64,000 nt of DNA from JARRKC01 sp037388505 (GCA_037388505.1 JARRKC010000006.1:1-64000), one strand, 5' to 3'. Positions 1-8,015 are shown, counted from the first letter of the stretch. Numbers and translations: made by a program. The notes: a model not told the origin generated them from the sequence alone.

Positions 1-386
1 GGTGCGTCGGCAGGCGGGCGCAAACGGCGCGACTCACGACCGTCGGGGCTGAACCACCACAGGCCGCCACCGAACTCGCCGTCGTCGAACCCTACCAGCC
101 AGCCGCCTCGAAGTCTTCGAACACTGCGATTACCCTTACGGTCCGGCCCAGACGAATACGAGAAGGGTAGCGGGTCCGCATGCTCACGAATGGGGCAGGG
201 CACGGGGATGATGTGTCCATCCTTAACGGAGAGGGACCAGAAATCCTCGCTGAAATACGTGCAGCGTAGTTCCTCCTCGGTGGGTGGACCGGAAATTGCC
301 ACCCATCCCGGGATTACGATTCGTTGGAGCGGCACGACCGGTTGAGGCAGAAGAAGCAACGCCAAAAGGGATTGAAGTATGCTCAT
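1..386 (-). CDS. Secreted hypothetical protein, 3' end cut by the window edge
   Basis: Reading the minus strand from an ATG at 386 gives an open frame that reaches base 1 without a stop, so the gene continues to the left. The start follows an AAGGAG ribosome-binding site about nine bases away. The product opens with a hydrophobic signal-peptide-like stretch (MSILQSLLALLLLPQPVVPL). A soluble part rich in Trp and Gly follows, with GGWLVGFDDGEFGGGLWWF near residues 95-115. I do not recognise the family; repeated aromatic/Gly blocks suggest a beta-rich extracytoplasmic protein. Confidence that it is a gene is good; the function is unknown. Confidence 0.72.
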   Translation of the reverse strand, partial: MSILQSLLALLLLPQPVVPLQRIVIPGWVAISGPPTEEELRCTYFSEDFWSLSVKDGHIIPVPCPIREHADPLPFSYSSGPDRKGNRSVRRLRGGWLVGFDDGEFGGGLWWFSPDGRESRRLRPPADA

Positions 387-513
387 CAGGCCGGTCTCCT
401 TCTCGTGAGTCGGGAGCCTGAATGCGATCACTCACGCCGCGCAGATCTTGCCATCCAAGCAGATGTTTCTCAAGTCGAAATCGTTCATGGCCGACCGACA
501 GGCCGTCAATCGG

Positions 514-770
514 CTACCTCTTCCGGGGGCGAAGGACGCGGCCAGAGTGCGTGTAGGTCTCCACCTTCATCTGATCTTCCTGTGGCCGAGTTTGTCTTTC
601 ACGTAGGCCGACGACTCGCCGCCCTGGATCAGCACGGTCGCGAAGGTATGCCGTAGCTCGTGAAACCGGATCTTCCGGAGCCCCGCGTTCCGCAGTGCCC
701 TACGGACCCGGCTGCACCCTTTTCGAAGAGAATCCGGCAGGCCCCTGTGGCATCGGAACCATGCCCACAA
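514..770 (-). pseudogene. Tyrosine recombinase (phage integrase) C-terminal remnant, frameshifted
   Basis: The minus frame 770-567 encodes the catalytic core of a tyrosine recombinase: IRFHELRHTFATVLIQGG (the H-x-L-R-H box) followed by VKDKLGH. The frame then stops. In another frame, immediately downstream, MKVETYTH supplies the block that carries the catalytic tyrosine in intact integrases (compare IQVTVDTYGH). A frameshift near 585-592 therefore splits the gene. The N-terminal two thirds, including the first catalytic Arg, are absent. The 3' half of a tRNA-Leu lies about 160 bases away, the usual target of such enzymes. I read this as a dead integrase at the edge of a decayed integrative element. 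Confidence 0.75.
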
Positions 771-929
771 ACGTCGAACTGACTGTGCCCAAATTGTGCC
801 CGTCAGGACATGACCGGGGCTGAAATGAGTTGACTCCAGCTGACTTCACCGATTTGGGCTCTTTTGGTAAGTCTTTGTAATTTGTGTACTTACAGGAGAT
901 TAGAGCGGGGGCCTTGCGGCCCCCGCGAC

Positions 930-986
930 GACTCAAAATCCGGCGGGCAGCGATGCTCGTGGGGGTTCAAGTCCCCCCTCCGGCAC
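930..986 (+). other. 3' half of tRNA-Leu(CAA): likely attachment-site scar
   Basis: The sequence contains an anticodon-loop-like CTCAAAA, a variable arm that folds (GGGCA/TGCTC), a T arm with stem GGGGG/CCCCC around loop TTCAAGT, and a 3' acceptor strand CTCCGGC plus discriminator A. The matching 5' acceptor strand (GCCGGAG), D arm and full anticodon stem are absent upstream, so this is not a working tRNA gene. A 9-bp GC hairpin (905-926, loop TTGC) abuts the break. With the integrase remnant next door, the fragment is best explained as a duplicated tRNA 3' end (attL or attR). Confidence 0.7.
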
Positions 987-1086
987 TTCTTCGAAGTGCC
1001 ACGGTCCCAAGGGACCAAGGCCCCGAAGCCCCAGGCTGTAGGTTTTGTTCATAGCGGCTTACGATTGAAATACATGTATGTCCGAA

Positions 1087-1114
1087 GTTGGTGTTGACCA
1101 ACTAAGTTGGTTGG
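1087..1114 (+). promoter_or_regulatory. Candidate operator of the toxin-antitoxin pair
   Basis: A perfect 6-bp inverted repeat GTTGGT-GTTG-ACCAAC lies at 1087-1102. A further half-site copy (GTTGGTTGG, 1106-1114) runs up to the antitoxin start. Phd/YefM-type antitoxins commonly bind such palindromes to repress their own operon. The assignment rests on position and symmetry only. Confidence 0.45.
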
Positions 1115-1351
1115 ATGAATAATCTTGTCATGATGCAGGTGAATCTGTACGAAGCCAAGACCCGGCTGTCCGAGTTGATTCGAGAGGCGATGGCCGGAGA
1201 AGAGGTCGTCATCGCCCGGCACGGGAAGCCCGTCGCACGGCTGATTCCTTATCGACGCTCGGAATCCGTGAGCCCCGGCTTTCTGAAGGGGAAAGTTCGG
1301 TGGTCCGACGACTTCGATGCTCCTCTGGATGATTTGGCTGACTACTCGTGA
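1115..1351 (+). CDS. Phd/YefM-family antitoxin
   Basis: This 78-residue protein carries the typical Phd/YefM N-terminal DNA-binding signature: VNLYEAKTRLSELIREAMAGEE, then VIARHGKPVARLIPYR. Antitoxins of this family bind their operator through the N-terminal fold and neutralise the toxin with the C-terminal tail. Its stop overlaps the GTG start of the PIN-domain toxin, indicating translational coupling. In-frame ATGs at 1130 and 1133 would give the more usual family length beginning at MQVNLYEAK, so the true start may be there. The upstream inverted repeat suggests autoregulation. Confidence 0.88.
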   Translation: MNNLVMMQVNLYEAKTRLSELIREAMAGEEVVIARHGKPVARLIPYRRSESVSPGFLKGKVRWSDDFDAPLDDLADYS

Positions 1352-1731
1352 AGATCCTCCTCGATACCCATGCGTTTCTCTCTCTGTCGCAGGATGCTTC
1401 TCTGCTCGGGAGAGATGCCCGGGACCTGATCGATCGAGACGACAGCCGACTTTTCTTGAGCCTCTGTTCCGTCTGGGAGATGGCGATCAAACTCAAACTG
1501 GGCAGGCTGGAGCTCGATGTGTCGCTCGAAGAGGCCGTCAACAGCGGTATCGACGCCGGATTGCGAATTCTCGAGCTCCGAAGGGAAGCCATTTACTGCA
1601 CGCTCACGCTCGATCTTGCTCATCGCGATCCTTTCGATCGGATGCTAGCGGCGCAGGCGCTGACCGAAGGCATGATCTTCCTCTCCCGGGATTCCGCTGT
1701 GGACATCTGGGGAGTGCATCGCGTGTGGTGA
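1348..1731 (+). CDS. PIN-domain ribonuclease toxin (VapC-like)
   Basis: The 127-residue product begins MKILLDTHAFL, the first acidic motif of PIN-domain nucleases. It continues with SVWEMAIKLKLGRL and ends with the DPFDRMLAAQAL and FLSRDSAV blocks that supply the remaining acidic metal ligands. Such toxins cut RNA, often tRNA or rRNA, using Mg2+. The GTG start overlaps the antitoxin stop (GTGA). Although VapC-like, it is paired with a Phd-type antitoxin, a common combination in chromosomal modules. It lies just outside the tRNA-Leu/integrase scar. Confidence 0.9.
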   Translation: MKILLDTHAFLSLSQDASLLGRDARDLIDRDDSRLFLSLCSVWEMAIKLKLGRLELDVSLEEAVNSGIDAGLRILELRREAIYCTLTLDLAHRDPFDRMLAAQALTEGMIFLSRDSAVDIWGVHRVW

Positions 1732-1842
1732 CTGGGTCTGGTTCCACCCTTCCAACCCCGGGCGAAGACAGCCATGGCATAATCTCCCCGACACGTTCGG
1801 GCTGCGAAGCGAACTGCGCTAGCCACTCGGAAAGGAAGGAGC

Positions 1843-2403
1843 GTGACTTTGGGAAAGAAGATTCTGATCGTTACGGGTGACGCGGGAGAGAGCTATGAGG
1901 CTCTCTATGCCGTCCATCGATTTCGGGAGGCCGGTTACGAGCCGGTCGTTGCGGCGCCGAGCAAACGCCGGCTCCATTTGGTGATGCACGACTTCGAGCC
2001 GGGCTGGGATACCTTCGTGGAGCGTCCCGGCTATGGGCTCGAAGCCGACCTGACCTTCGAAGAGGTGTCGGTCTCCGACTACGTCGCGATTCTGCTGCTG
2101 GGCGGTCGAGCGCCGGAATACCTGCGCAACGACCGGAAGCTGATCCAGGTCGTGCGGGAGTTCGCGGCGGCGGACAAGTGGCTGTTTTCCCTTTGTCACG
2201 GGATCCAGTTGCTCATCGCCGCCGAGCTGGTCCAGGGGCGACACCTGACCTGCTATGAGAATGTCCGCAACGAACTGGAGCTGGCCGGCGGGACTTTCGG
2301 CACTCCGGAGGCCGTCCGGGACGGGAAGATCGTCACGGGTCAAACCTGGCAGTCCCATCCCGAGTTCTATCGCGAAGTCTTCCGCTGTCTCGAATCCGAT
2401 TAG
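1843..2403 (+). CDS. DJ-1/PfpI family protein
   Basis: The 186-residue protein has the class I glutamine-amidotransferase-like fold of DJ-1/PfpI. Its start KKILIVTGDAGESYEALYAV and the nucleophile-elbow FSLCHG, with Cys118 and His119, are diagnostic. Members act as deglycases, chaperones or peptidases, so the substrate cannot be fixed. The GTG start at 1843 follows an AAAGGAAGGA ribosome-binding site. The stop is only five bases before the esterase ATG, so the two genes are probably co-transcribed. Confidence 0.88.
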   Translation: MTLGKKILIVTGDAGESYEALYAVHRFREAGYEPVVAAPSKRRLHLVMHDFEPGWDTFVERPGYGLEADLTFEEVSVSDYVAILLLGGRAPEYLRNDRKLIQVVREFAAADKWLFSLCHGIQLLIAAELVQGRHLTCYENVRNELELAGGTFGTPEAVRDGKIVTGQTWQSHPEFYREVFRCLESD

Positions 2404-2408
2404 GCACC

Positions 2409-3347
2409 ATGCCGGTCGCCACGGAAGTCAAAGCGCTGCTCGAACGGCTGCACGCCGCCGACCCTCGACCACGCAGCGCGCTGAGCGTAGCCGAGACGCG
2501 CGAGAAGTACCTGCAGTCGCGCACACTGGCCGGTCCGCCCCGGGAGCTGGAGCGAGTCGAGAATCGGACGGTCCCGGGCCGCTGGGGTCCGATTCCGATT
2601 CGGATCTATGCAGCAACGACCGATTCGTCTCTTCCATCGTTGGTCTACTTCCACGGAGGGCGGTTCTTCAGCGGCAACCTCGAGACTCACGATCCCGTCT
2701 GCCGCGATCTTGCTGTCCGTTCCGGATGCATCATCGCGGCGGTCGACTATCGACTGGCCCCCGAGCATCGATTCCCTGCTGCGCTCGATGATGCCTACGA
2801 CGCCACGACCTGGGTTATGGCGAACTCGAACGGTCTGGGTATCCAACCGGGGCATGTGGGTGTGGGAGGAGACAGCGTCGGCGCCAACCTTGCCGCCGCC
2901 GTCGCGATTCTCGACCGGGACCGAAGGGGGAGCGCCCTGAGGTGCCAGATGCTCGTCTATCCGATGCTCGATGCGACCTGCAGCTGCGAGAGCCATCGGA
3001 CGTTTGCTTCGGGCTACGGGCCGGGCAGCGACGACATGATGCGGGGCTGGCGCGCGTATCTCGGTGGTGAGGTCGATCCGAAGAATCCACTGGCTTCTCC
3101 CTTCTTCGCCGAGGATCTGCGCGGGTTACCGCCGGCCCTGGTCCAGACGGCCGAGTACGATTCGCTTCGGGATGAGGGGGAAGCTTATGCCCGAAGACTC
3201 AGCGAGGCGGGAGTGCCGGTCGTCAGTACACGCTACGAAGGAGCAGTCCATGGATTCTTTCAGATGGCGGGGGTGCTCGAACTGGGTCGCAGGGCCATGG
3301 ATGAAGCTGCGGGTTTTCTTCTCAGAGTTCTTCGATGCTGTGGATGA
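2409..3347 (+). CDS. HSL-family alpha/beta-hydrolase (esterase)
   Basis: This 312-residue hydrolase belongs to the hormone-sensitive-lipase family of carboxylesterases. Visible motifs are the oxyanion-hole HGG at 82-84 (fourth position Arg rather than Gly), VDYRLAPEHRFPAAL at 112-126, the nucleophile elbow GDSVG with Ser156, the acidic residue in TAEYDSL (Asp251) and His281 in VHGFF. All catalytic residues are present. It follows the DJ-1 gene with a five-base gap. Its 3' end overlaps the convergent decarboxylase gene by 26 bp. Confidence 0.92.
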   Translation: MPVATEVKALLERLHAADPRPRSALSVAETREKYLQSRTLAGPPRELERVENRTVPGRWGPIPIRIYAATTDSSLPSLVYFHGGRFFSGNLETHDPVCRDLAVRSGCIIAAVDYRLAPEHRFPAALDDAYDATTWVMANSNGLGIQPGHVGVGGDSVGANLAAAVAILDRDRRGSALRCQMLVYPMLDATCSCESHRTFASGYGPGSDDMMRGWRAYLGGEVDPKNPLASPFFAEDLRGLPPALVQTAEYDSLRDEGEAYARRLSEAGVPVVSTRYEGAVHGFFQMAGVLELGRRAMDEAAGFLLRVLRCCG

Positions 3348-4920
3348 GTTGATCGACGACTTCGCAGTCGGTCTTCGGATTGAAGAAAACAGCTTTCCAC
3401 GCCGGTAAAGCGATGCCGTGGGGCGTATAGCCCATGGAGGTCGTAAAGCTGAGGTGGGCGTCCTTCTTCGGATCGAGCGTTTCCCGCCGTTTGTCGAAGA
3501 GATGACGGATCTCCTTGAAGTAACGGAGGCGATCGTTCTCAGAGAGTTCCCCAGTTTCCAGACGACGCAGGATCTCGCCTGCATTCCGTCCCTTGGGCAG
3601 CACCCACCAGGCCACGTTGGTCCCCACCGTGTTGACGTTGAGGACCTTGCAGTAGTCGAGAGCCTCCAACCTCTGCTTCAGGTAGTGCGCCATCTCGAGG
3701 GAGTGGGCCACCAGGATTTGAAAACCGGTGAGCCCGATGCCGTTCAGGCTGGCCATAACGGAGTAAGGACCGATGCCGGGTCGCGAGCATTCCAGCGTAA
3801 ACAGCGCCGGATCCCGCCGGTACTCGGCCTCCGAGAAGTAGGGGATCTCCTCCTTGCTGCGGAACAGATGGACGAGATCGTCCCGGTGGTTGACGACGAA
3901 GGCGCTGGCCGGGTAGTGGCCCCAGCCCATCTTGTGGAAATCGATGGTCACGGAATCGGCATAGCGAAGGGTTCGACAAAAAGTGCGGGACTGGTCGATG
4001 AGCGGGAGGACCTCGGGGCTGAATCCGAACGGGTTCGCTTTGGTGTCATATTCCATAAGGAAACAGAGGGTCCAGCCCACGGCGGCGTCGACGTGGATCT
4101 GGGGCATGGGCATGTCATATTTGGCCGCCTTCTCCTCTGTCGTCTTACGGACGCCCTCGACATCGTCGACGCCGAATGCATCGGTCGTACCGAAAGTGGA
4201 AATGATGAAAGCGACCTTGACGCCGGAAGCGTAGAGCTCATCCAGCTTTGCGGCCAGGAGATCCAGACGGATGGCACAATTCTCGTCGGTCGGGATCGCG
4301 TGCAGGTTGTCGGTTCCCATCCCCAGCCAGCTCGCCAGCGTCGTGTTCGAGTAGTGAGCGGCCCTGGAAACGATCCCGGCCAGTTTCTCTCCACCGAGCC
4401 CGGCCCGCAGGGCCGCAGGATAAACCTTCTCGATGCCGATCTTGCCGGCGTACAAGTTGGAAATGGTCCCTCCTGCTGTAAAGACTCCCCAGGGAGATTC
4501 GATGTGGTAGAAGAGCAGGTTGGCCAGCGAGGTGATCGCCTTGACCTCCAGCTCGTTGGAGCGTTGACTGTAGGTGTCGACGCACAGATTCGGGTTCTTC
4601 AGCAGGCAAGCCAGCACACCGACGAGGGAGGCGAAGTTGGCCGGCCCTTTCACATTTTCGAGGTGAAGCTTGGAGTACCAGCCGTCCGTTCCCCAAAAGA
4701 AGGGGAAAATGGCGTCTCGAGCATCCTTTAGATTTCCTGGCAGGGTATTGATCTCGGGGTTGGCCTGAGCCGTCTCGTAGTTCTGAGACATGGTCTTGGC
4801 CGGCGGAACGGTTTCCTCGGCTTCCATGGCGCTGAGAAGCTCCTCGAAGATTCGCAGGAGCTCGGCCTTGTCGCAGGAGAAGAAGATCTCGTTCAGTCGC
4901 TTCAGGTCCGGTTTCTGCAT
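3322..4920 (-). CDS. Group II PLP-dependent amino-acid decarboxylase
   Basis: The 532-residue protein is a pyridoxal-phosphate decarboxylase of the glutamate/aromatic amino-acid type. His189 (AAHYS) should stack on the cofactor, Asp278 in HVDAAVGW binds the pyridine nitrogen, and Lys330 in TIDFHKMGWGHYPASAF forms the Schiff base. The N-terminal region (PFFWGTDGWYSKLHLENV) resembles bacterial tyrosine or 2,4-diaminobutyrate decarboxylase-like proteins, but the substrate is not readable from sequence. The gene appears monocistronic and ends inside the convergent esterase gene. Confidence 0.87.
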   Translation of the reverse strand: MQKPDLKRLNEIFFSCDKAELLRIFEELLSAMEAEETVPPAKTMSQNYETAQANPEINTLPGNLKDARDAIFPFFWGTDGWYSKLHLENVKGPANFASLVGVLACLLKNPNLCVDTYSQRSNELEVKAITSLANLLFYHIESPWGVFTAGGTISNLYAGKIGIEKVYPAALRAGLGGEKLAGIVSRAAHYSNTTLASWLGMGTDNLHAIPTDENCAIRLDLLAAKLDELYASGVKVAFIISTFGTTDAFGVDDVEGVRKTTEEKAAKYDMPMPQIHVDAAVGWTLCFLMEYDTKANPFGFSPEVLPLIDQSRTFCRTLRYADSVTIDFHKMGWGHYPASAFVVNHRDDLVHLFRSKEEIPYFSEAEYRRDPALFTLECSRPGIGPYSVMASLNGIGLTGFQILVAHSLEMAHYLKQRLEALDYCKVLNVNTVGTNVAWWVLPKGRNAGEILRRLETGELSENDRLRYFKEIRHLFDKRRETLDPKKDAHLSFTTSMGYTPHGIALPAWKAVFFNPKTDCEVVDQLIHSIEEL

Positions 4921-5091
4921 AAGCTTCGCAGATGCCCCCCCTTCTATTGAACCGATCGACTGGAATCCAGAGTATCAGACTCGCTGAAGCACCGAAAGGC
5001 TCGGCCAGTTGGCGCAGTCTCGAGAGGAGGCCGTCAATTCAGACTGAACAAGTGGCCATCGAGCCGCGTAAGTATTGAGGACGGACTGGAG

Positions 5092-5313
5092 ATGGGGGAA
5101 GAGACGAAGATGACTCTGAGTGTGGGGCAGAAACTTGGGTTCGGCAGTGTGTTGGCCGTTCTAGGAGGGGTGGGGATGGTGCTGGCACCACTGCTCGGCT
5201 GGACCGACTTCGGAAAGCCCTGGGATTTCATGTTGGGTTTCGTGATAGGGGTGTGCGCGGGACTCGGTGTCGGACTGGCCATCCTCGGCTTGATCGAGCG
5301 CAGGTCAGTCTGA
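5092..5313 (+). CDS. Small two-helix membrane protein
   Basis: This 73-residue protein has two hydrophobic segments, roughly GFGSVLAVLGGVGMVLAPLLG and FMLGFVIGVCAGLGVGLAILG, and ends in a basic ERRS tail. An alternative ATG at 5110 (MTLSVGQKLGFG) would shorten it by six residues. Neither start has a convincing ribosome-binding site. I recognise no family. It lies alone between two minus-strand genes. Confidence 0.6.
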   Translation: MGEETKMTLSVGQKLGFGSVLAVLGGVGMVLAPLLGWTDFGKPWDFMLGFVIGVCAGLGVGLAILGLIERRSV

Positions 5314-5362
5314 GGCCGTCGCACTTGCGATCCCACCTTGGATACCCCGAGTCGAGATCGAG

Positions 5363-6592
5363 TCAGTTCCTGAGGACGCGGTCCGACCAGCGGAGTGCTT
5401 CCCGATAGAGCGTCGGAAGCGCTGATTCGCGGAGGTTGGCCCTGCGACACAGGGGAGCCAGACGAAGCCAGTCACCTCGCTCATACGCCGTGGTCAACTC
5501 GAGCAGATTGTGCAGCGAGTTGCCCTCGCCACAGAGCGCGGCCTTCAACTCCGAGGAAATGGGAAGCGGCTCGACTGCCAACTCCATGGAAACGTCCAGC
5601 ATGGCGTCGAGCGTGGAAAGGGCGCCCAGAAGGAAATGATCGAGTTCAGAGTGGTCTTCCTCGGCCTCACCCCCGGCCAGCTCACAGAATCTGCCGCGGC
5701 AGCTGGATGTCACGGCCAGCTCATAAGGTTTGTCCCGCGCCATCTCAGCCAGTGCGACCAGTGAAACCCATCTTCGAATGTTGCTCTCCCCCAGTAGCAC
5801 CAATGCGTGTTTGACCGACTGTACACGCCCAGCCCAGGGATAGGCAGCCGCATTGATGTACTTCAGGAGCTTCGTCGTCAAGGCCACATCGCTCTTGACG
5901 ATTTCTTCCATGCGCCGGTAGTCGATCGACGGGTCCTGGAAGGTCTTCATCAGCTTGAGATGAGCGAGCTTGGATTCCGAGATTCGGGTGCTCCGCAGGA
6001 CCTCAGGCATGCTGAAGAAGTAGCCCTGAAAGAGATCGAAACCGCGCAGCCTGGCGTCGGTGAGCTGATCGTGAGTCTCGACCTTCTCCGCGAGAAGCGT
6101 GGTGGACCGCCCGGCCGCCAATCGGACCGACCGCAGGATGTCGGCGATTCTCTGCCGATCCAAACCCAACAGGTCGACCTTGACGATATCCATCAGCGGA
6201 ATCAGGGGGGCAAAGGCGTTACTCCCAGTGAAGTCGTCGAGTGCAAAGCGGTAGCCCAGCTTCTTGAGTGAACGGACGCTTTCGAGCACTTCGCCATCCG
6301 GCACGACGTCCTCGAGAATCTCGATCACGACCTGCCCGGGAGGCATCATAGAGGGTGTACCGTCCAGCAGCAGATCGCGACTGAAGTTGATGTACGCAGG
6401 CATACCCGCCGTCAGTTCCTGGATCCCGATATCCAGATAGCTTGCCGATAGTACATGTCCGGTCGCACTTCGGCCGTCGGTAACTCGGGCAACGTTCTCC
6501 TGGCTCCTGCGAAAGAGCAACTCATATCCCTGCACACGGCGTGACCGGTCAAAGATCGGCTGGCGGGCGACGAAGATGGTGGTGTCTTCCAT
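5363..6592 (-). CDS. EAL-HDOD signalling protein (YuxH type)
   Basis: The 409-residue protein combines an N-terminal EAL-like domain (about residues 1-205) with a C-terminal HDOD domain (about 210-395). The EAL part starts FVARQPIFDRSRRVQGYELLFR and retains LAEKVETHDQ and FDLFQGYFFSMP. The core Glu-x-Leu is replaced by the YELLFR form typical of YuxH-like proteins, which generally do not hydrolyse cyclic-di-GMP. The HDOD part has the SDVALTTKLLKYINAA block. It is probably a signalling scaffold. With the PilZ gene at 18.5 kb it hints at c-di-GMP-linked regulation. A palindrome (6609-6628) lies just upstream of the start. Confidence 0.88.
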   Translation of the reverse strand: MEDTTIFVARQPIFDRSRRVQGYELLFRRSQENVARVTDGRSATGHVLSASYLDIGIQELTAGMPAYINFSRDLLLDGTPSMMPPGQVVIEILEDVVPDGEVLESVRSLKKLGYRFALDDFTGSNAFAPLIPLMDIVKVDLLGLDRQRIADILRSVRLAAGRSTTLLAEKVETHDQLTDARLRGFDLFQGYFFSMPEVLRSTRISESKLAHLKLMKTFQDPSIDYRRMEEIVKSDVALTTKLLKYINAAAYPWAGRVQSVKHALVLLGESNIRRWVSLVALAEMARDKPYELAVTSSCRGRFCELAGGEAEEDHSELDHFLLGALSTLDAMLDVSMELAVEPLPISSELKAALCGEGNSLHNLLELTTAYERGDWLRLAPLCRRANLRESALPTLYREALRWSDRVLRN

Positions 6593-6608
6593 ATAGCTAC
6601 GCTTTCAA

Positions 6609-6628
6609 TAGGAGAAATTCTACTCCTA
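6609..6628. promoter_or_regulatory. Inverted repeat upstream of the EAL-HDOD gene
   Basis: Arms TAGGAG (6609-6614) and CTCCTA (6623-6628) are separated by eight A/T-rich bases. The palindrome is 17 bp from the minus-strand start codon at 6592, in a 289-bp divergent intergenic region. A second short hairpin (ACCGGG/CCCGGT, 6780-6801) is the only other structure I see there. It could be an operator or a leader hairpin; the role is inferred from symmetry alone. Confidence 0.3.
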
Positions 6629-6881
6629 AATGCATAGTCTAAGATCGTGTATGGTTCAATTTTCATCAGTACTTCCTTTTGCAGAGGAAGAATTCTGTTG
6701 CAGCTGCGACAGAAATCGGTACGAGCAACCCCTCCGTGGACTTTCTGCGGAGTGCTGCGTGAGATTCTCACACTACGAGACCGGGGCTCCTGTGTCCCGG
6801 TGCCTACTTCCGATTCAAGCATGCTCCTTTTCCACTCCCGGAAATCGAGAGTTTGGAGTATGTTGCCCATGAGACGAAGCC

Positions 6882-7358
6882 ATGCAAGCCAAATACAAAC
6901 ATACGAACCTCGTGGCACGGGATTGGAGGAAGCTTTCCTCCTTTTACGAGCAGGTCTTTGGATGCAGGAGGTGGGGTCCTGAGCGGTCCCTCGAGGGGCC
7001 TGAACTCTCGCTTGGAACGGGTGTGCCGGGTGCGGCTCTTGCGGGTGCACATCTGCTTCTTCCGGGGTGCGCGAGCGACGGTCCGACGCTGGAGATCTTT
7101 CAGTTTTCCGTCAGTGAGCCCCACCTTCCCCCGAAGGCGAACCGTGAGGGGTTCGGTCACATTGCCTTCGAAGTTGAGTCGATGGAAGAATCGGTAAAGA
7201 GCGTGTTGGGTCACGGAGGAGCATTGGTCGGCGAGGTCTCTTCGGTGAGAGTGAAAGGCGCCGGGACCGTGCATTTCGTGTATCTGGCGGACCCGGAGGG
7301 AAATATCATCGAACTTCAGTCCTGGGAAGGTGCCGGCAACAGGAGGGATGCGAAATGA
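6882..7358 (+). CDS. VOC-superfamily (glyoxalase-like) protein
   Basis: The 158-residue protein has two betaalphabetabetabeta modules of the vicinal-oxygen-chelate superfamily. His7, Glu71, His93 and Glu144 occupy the four positions expected for the metal ligands (KYKHTNLVARD, LEIFQF, GFGHIAFEV, GNIIELQSW), so a metal-binding enzyme is likely. The family includes glyoxalase I, dioxygenases and resistance proteins; the substrate is unknown. The stop codon overlaps the start of the next gene (ATGA), indicating a two-gene operon with the Cys-rich protein. Confidence 0.88.
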   Translation: MQAKYKHTNLVARDWRKLSSFYEQVFGCRRWGPERSLEGPELSLGTGVPGAALAGAHLLLPGCASDGPTLEIFQFSVSEPHLPPKANREGFGHIAFEVESMEESVKSVLGHGGALVGEVSSVRVKGAGTVHFVYLADPEGNIIELQSWEGAGNRRDAK

Positions 7359-7927
7359 TGGATCGTAAGGAGTTCGTCCAGAAGTCGTTGAAGCTCGGTT
7401 TGTGCTCGGGGGCGCTGGTTGCATTGGGGGGAGCCGCCGAATCGGCTTCGGAGACGATGCAGGAGCCTGCAGGTGATCTGGCGCGAGTAACACAGGAGAA
7501 GGAGTTCATTCAGAACTGGTTGACGGATCTTCTGGACACCATCGAGGCGGAATTGGACCGAAAGACCGCGGAGCAGCTGATCGCAGGATGCGGGCGAGGC
7601 TGCTATCGGCGCCACGAGTTCAAGCAGAACATCGCAAGAGATGGAAAGGGAGACATCAACAAACTGATCGAGGCCTATAAGCGGAACTTCGAAATCTGGC
7701 GTGACGGGGATGAAGTGCACATCCGCTACGGTCAGGTGTCGAACCGCTGTTACTGTCCTGCGGCGAACTATCGGCCCCCCAAGCCGAACGACCTCCACTG
7801 CGAGTGCACTCGAGCGACGCATCAGACGATCTTCGAAACCGCTCTGGGTCGACCCATTCGGGTCGAGGTGCTCGAGTCCCTTCGCCGGGGGGGCAAGACC
7901 TGTCATTTTCTGGTCCATCTGACCTGA
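7355..7927 (+). CDS. Cys-rich protein with Tat-like leader, function unknown
   Basis: The 190-residue product starts MMDRKEFVQKSLKLG followed by a hydrophobic stretch. This resembles a Tat signal but has Lys in place of the second Arg. The mature part has seven cysteines including the leader (Cys17, 79, 83, 132, 134, 149, 151, 183) arranged as CGRGC, CYC and CEC clusters, and it ends in a compact beta segment (GKTCHFLVHL). The C-terminal Cys motifs recall small 4-vinyl-reductase-like or DUF6144-like metal-binding proteins, but I cannot assign it firmly. It overlaps the VOC gene by four bases, suggesting a shared function. Confidence 0.72.
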   Translation: MMDRKEFVQKSLKLGLCSGALVALGGAAESASETMQEPAGDLARVTQEKEFIQNWLTDLLDTIEAELDRKTAEQLIAGCGRGCYRRHEFKQNIARDGKGDINKLIEAYKRNFEIWRDGDEVHIRYGQVSNRCYCPAANYRPPKPNDLHCECTRATHQTIFETALGRPIRVEVLESLRRGGKTCHFLVHLT

Positions 7928-7943
7928 GACAGGGTGAATCGAC

Positions 7944-8015
7944 GAGGCTGTGTTGCTGGATTTGACCCGTTGGAGTCTCGAAGGGTAATCTCTTCTTCAA
8001 GTCCAAAACAGCCTC
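7944..8015 (+). promoter_or_regulatory. Long imperfect hairpin before the NTF2-like gene
   Basis: GAGGCTGT (7944-7951) pairs with ACAGCCTC (8008-8015). Beyond a small internal loop, TGGATTTGA (7957-7965) pairs with TTCAAGTCCA-type bases (7997-8005), with one G-U pair. That makes about 17 bp in total around a roughly 30-base loop. The stem ends 13 bases before the ATG at 8029. It could be a terminator for the upstream pair without a U-tract, or a leader structure controlling the next gene. Confidence 0.45.

Noticed and set aside
905..926. Rho-independent terminator
   Set aside because: The 9-bp GC hairpin is not followed by a T-tract on either strand.
930..986. Functional tRNA-Leu gene
   Set aside because: The 5' acceptor strand, D arm and complete anticodon stem are missing; only the 3' half is present.
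3418..4731. Long plus-strand open frame antisense to the decarboxylase
   Set aside because: It mirrors a clearly conserved PLP enzyme on the other strand and has no recognisable domain; GC-rich codon bias produces such shadows.
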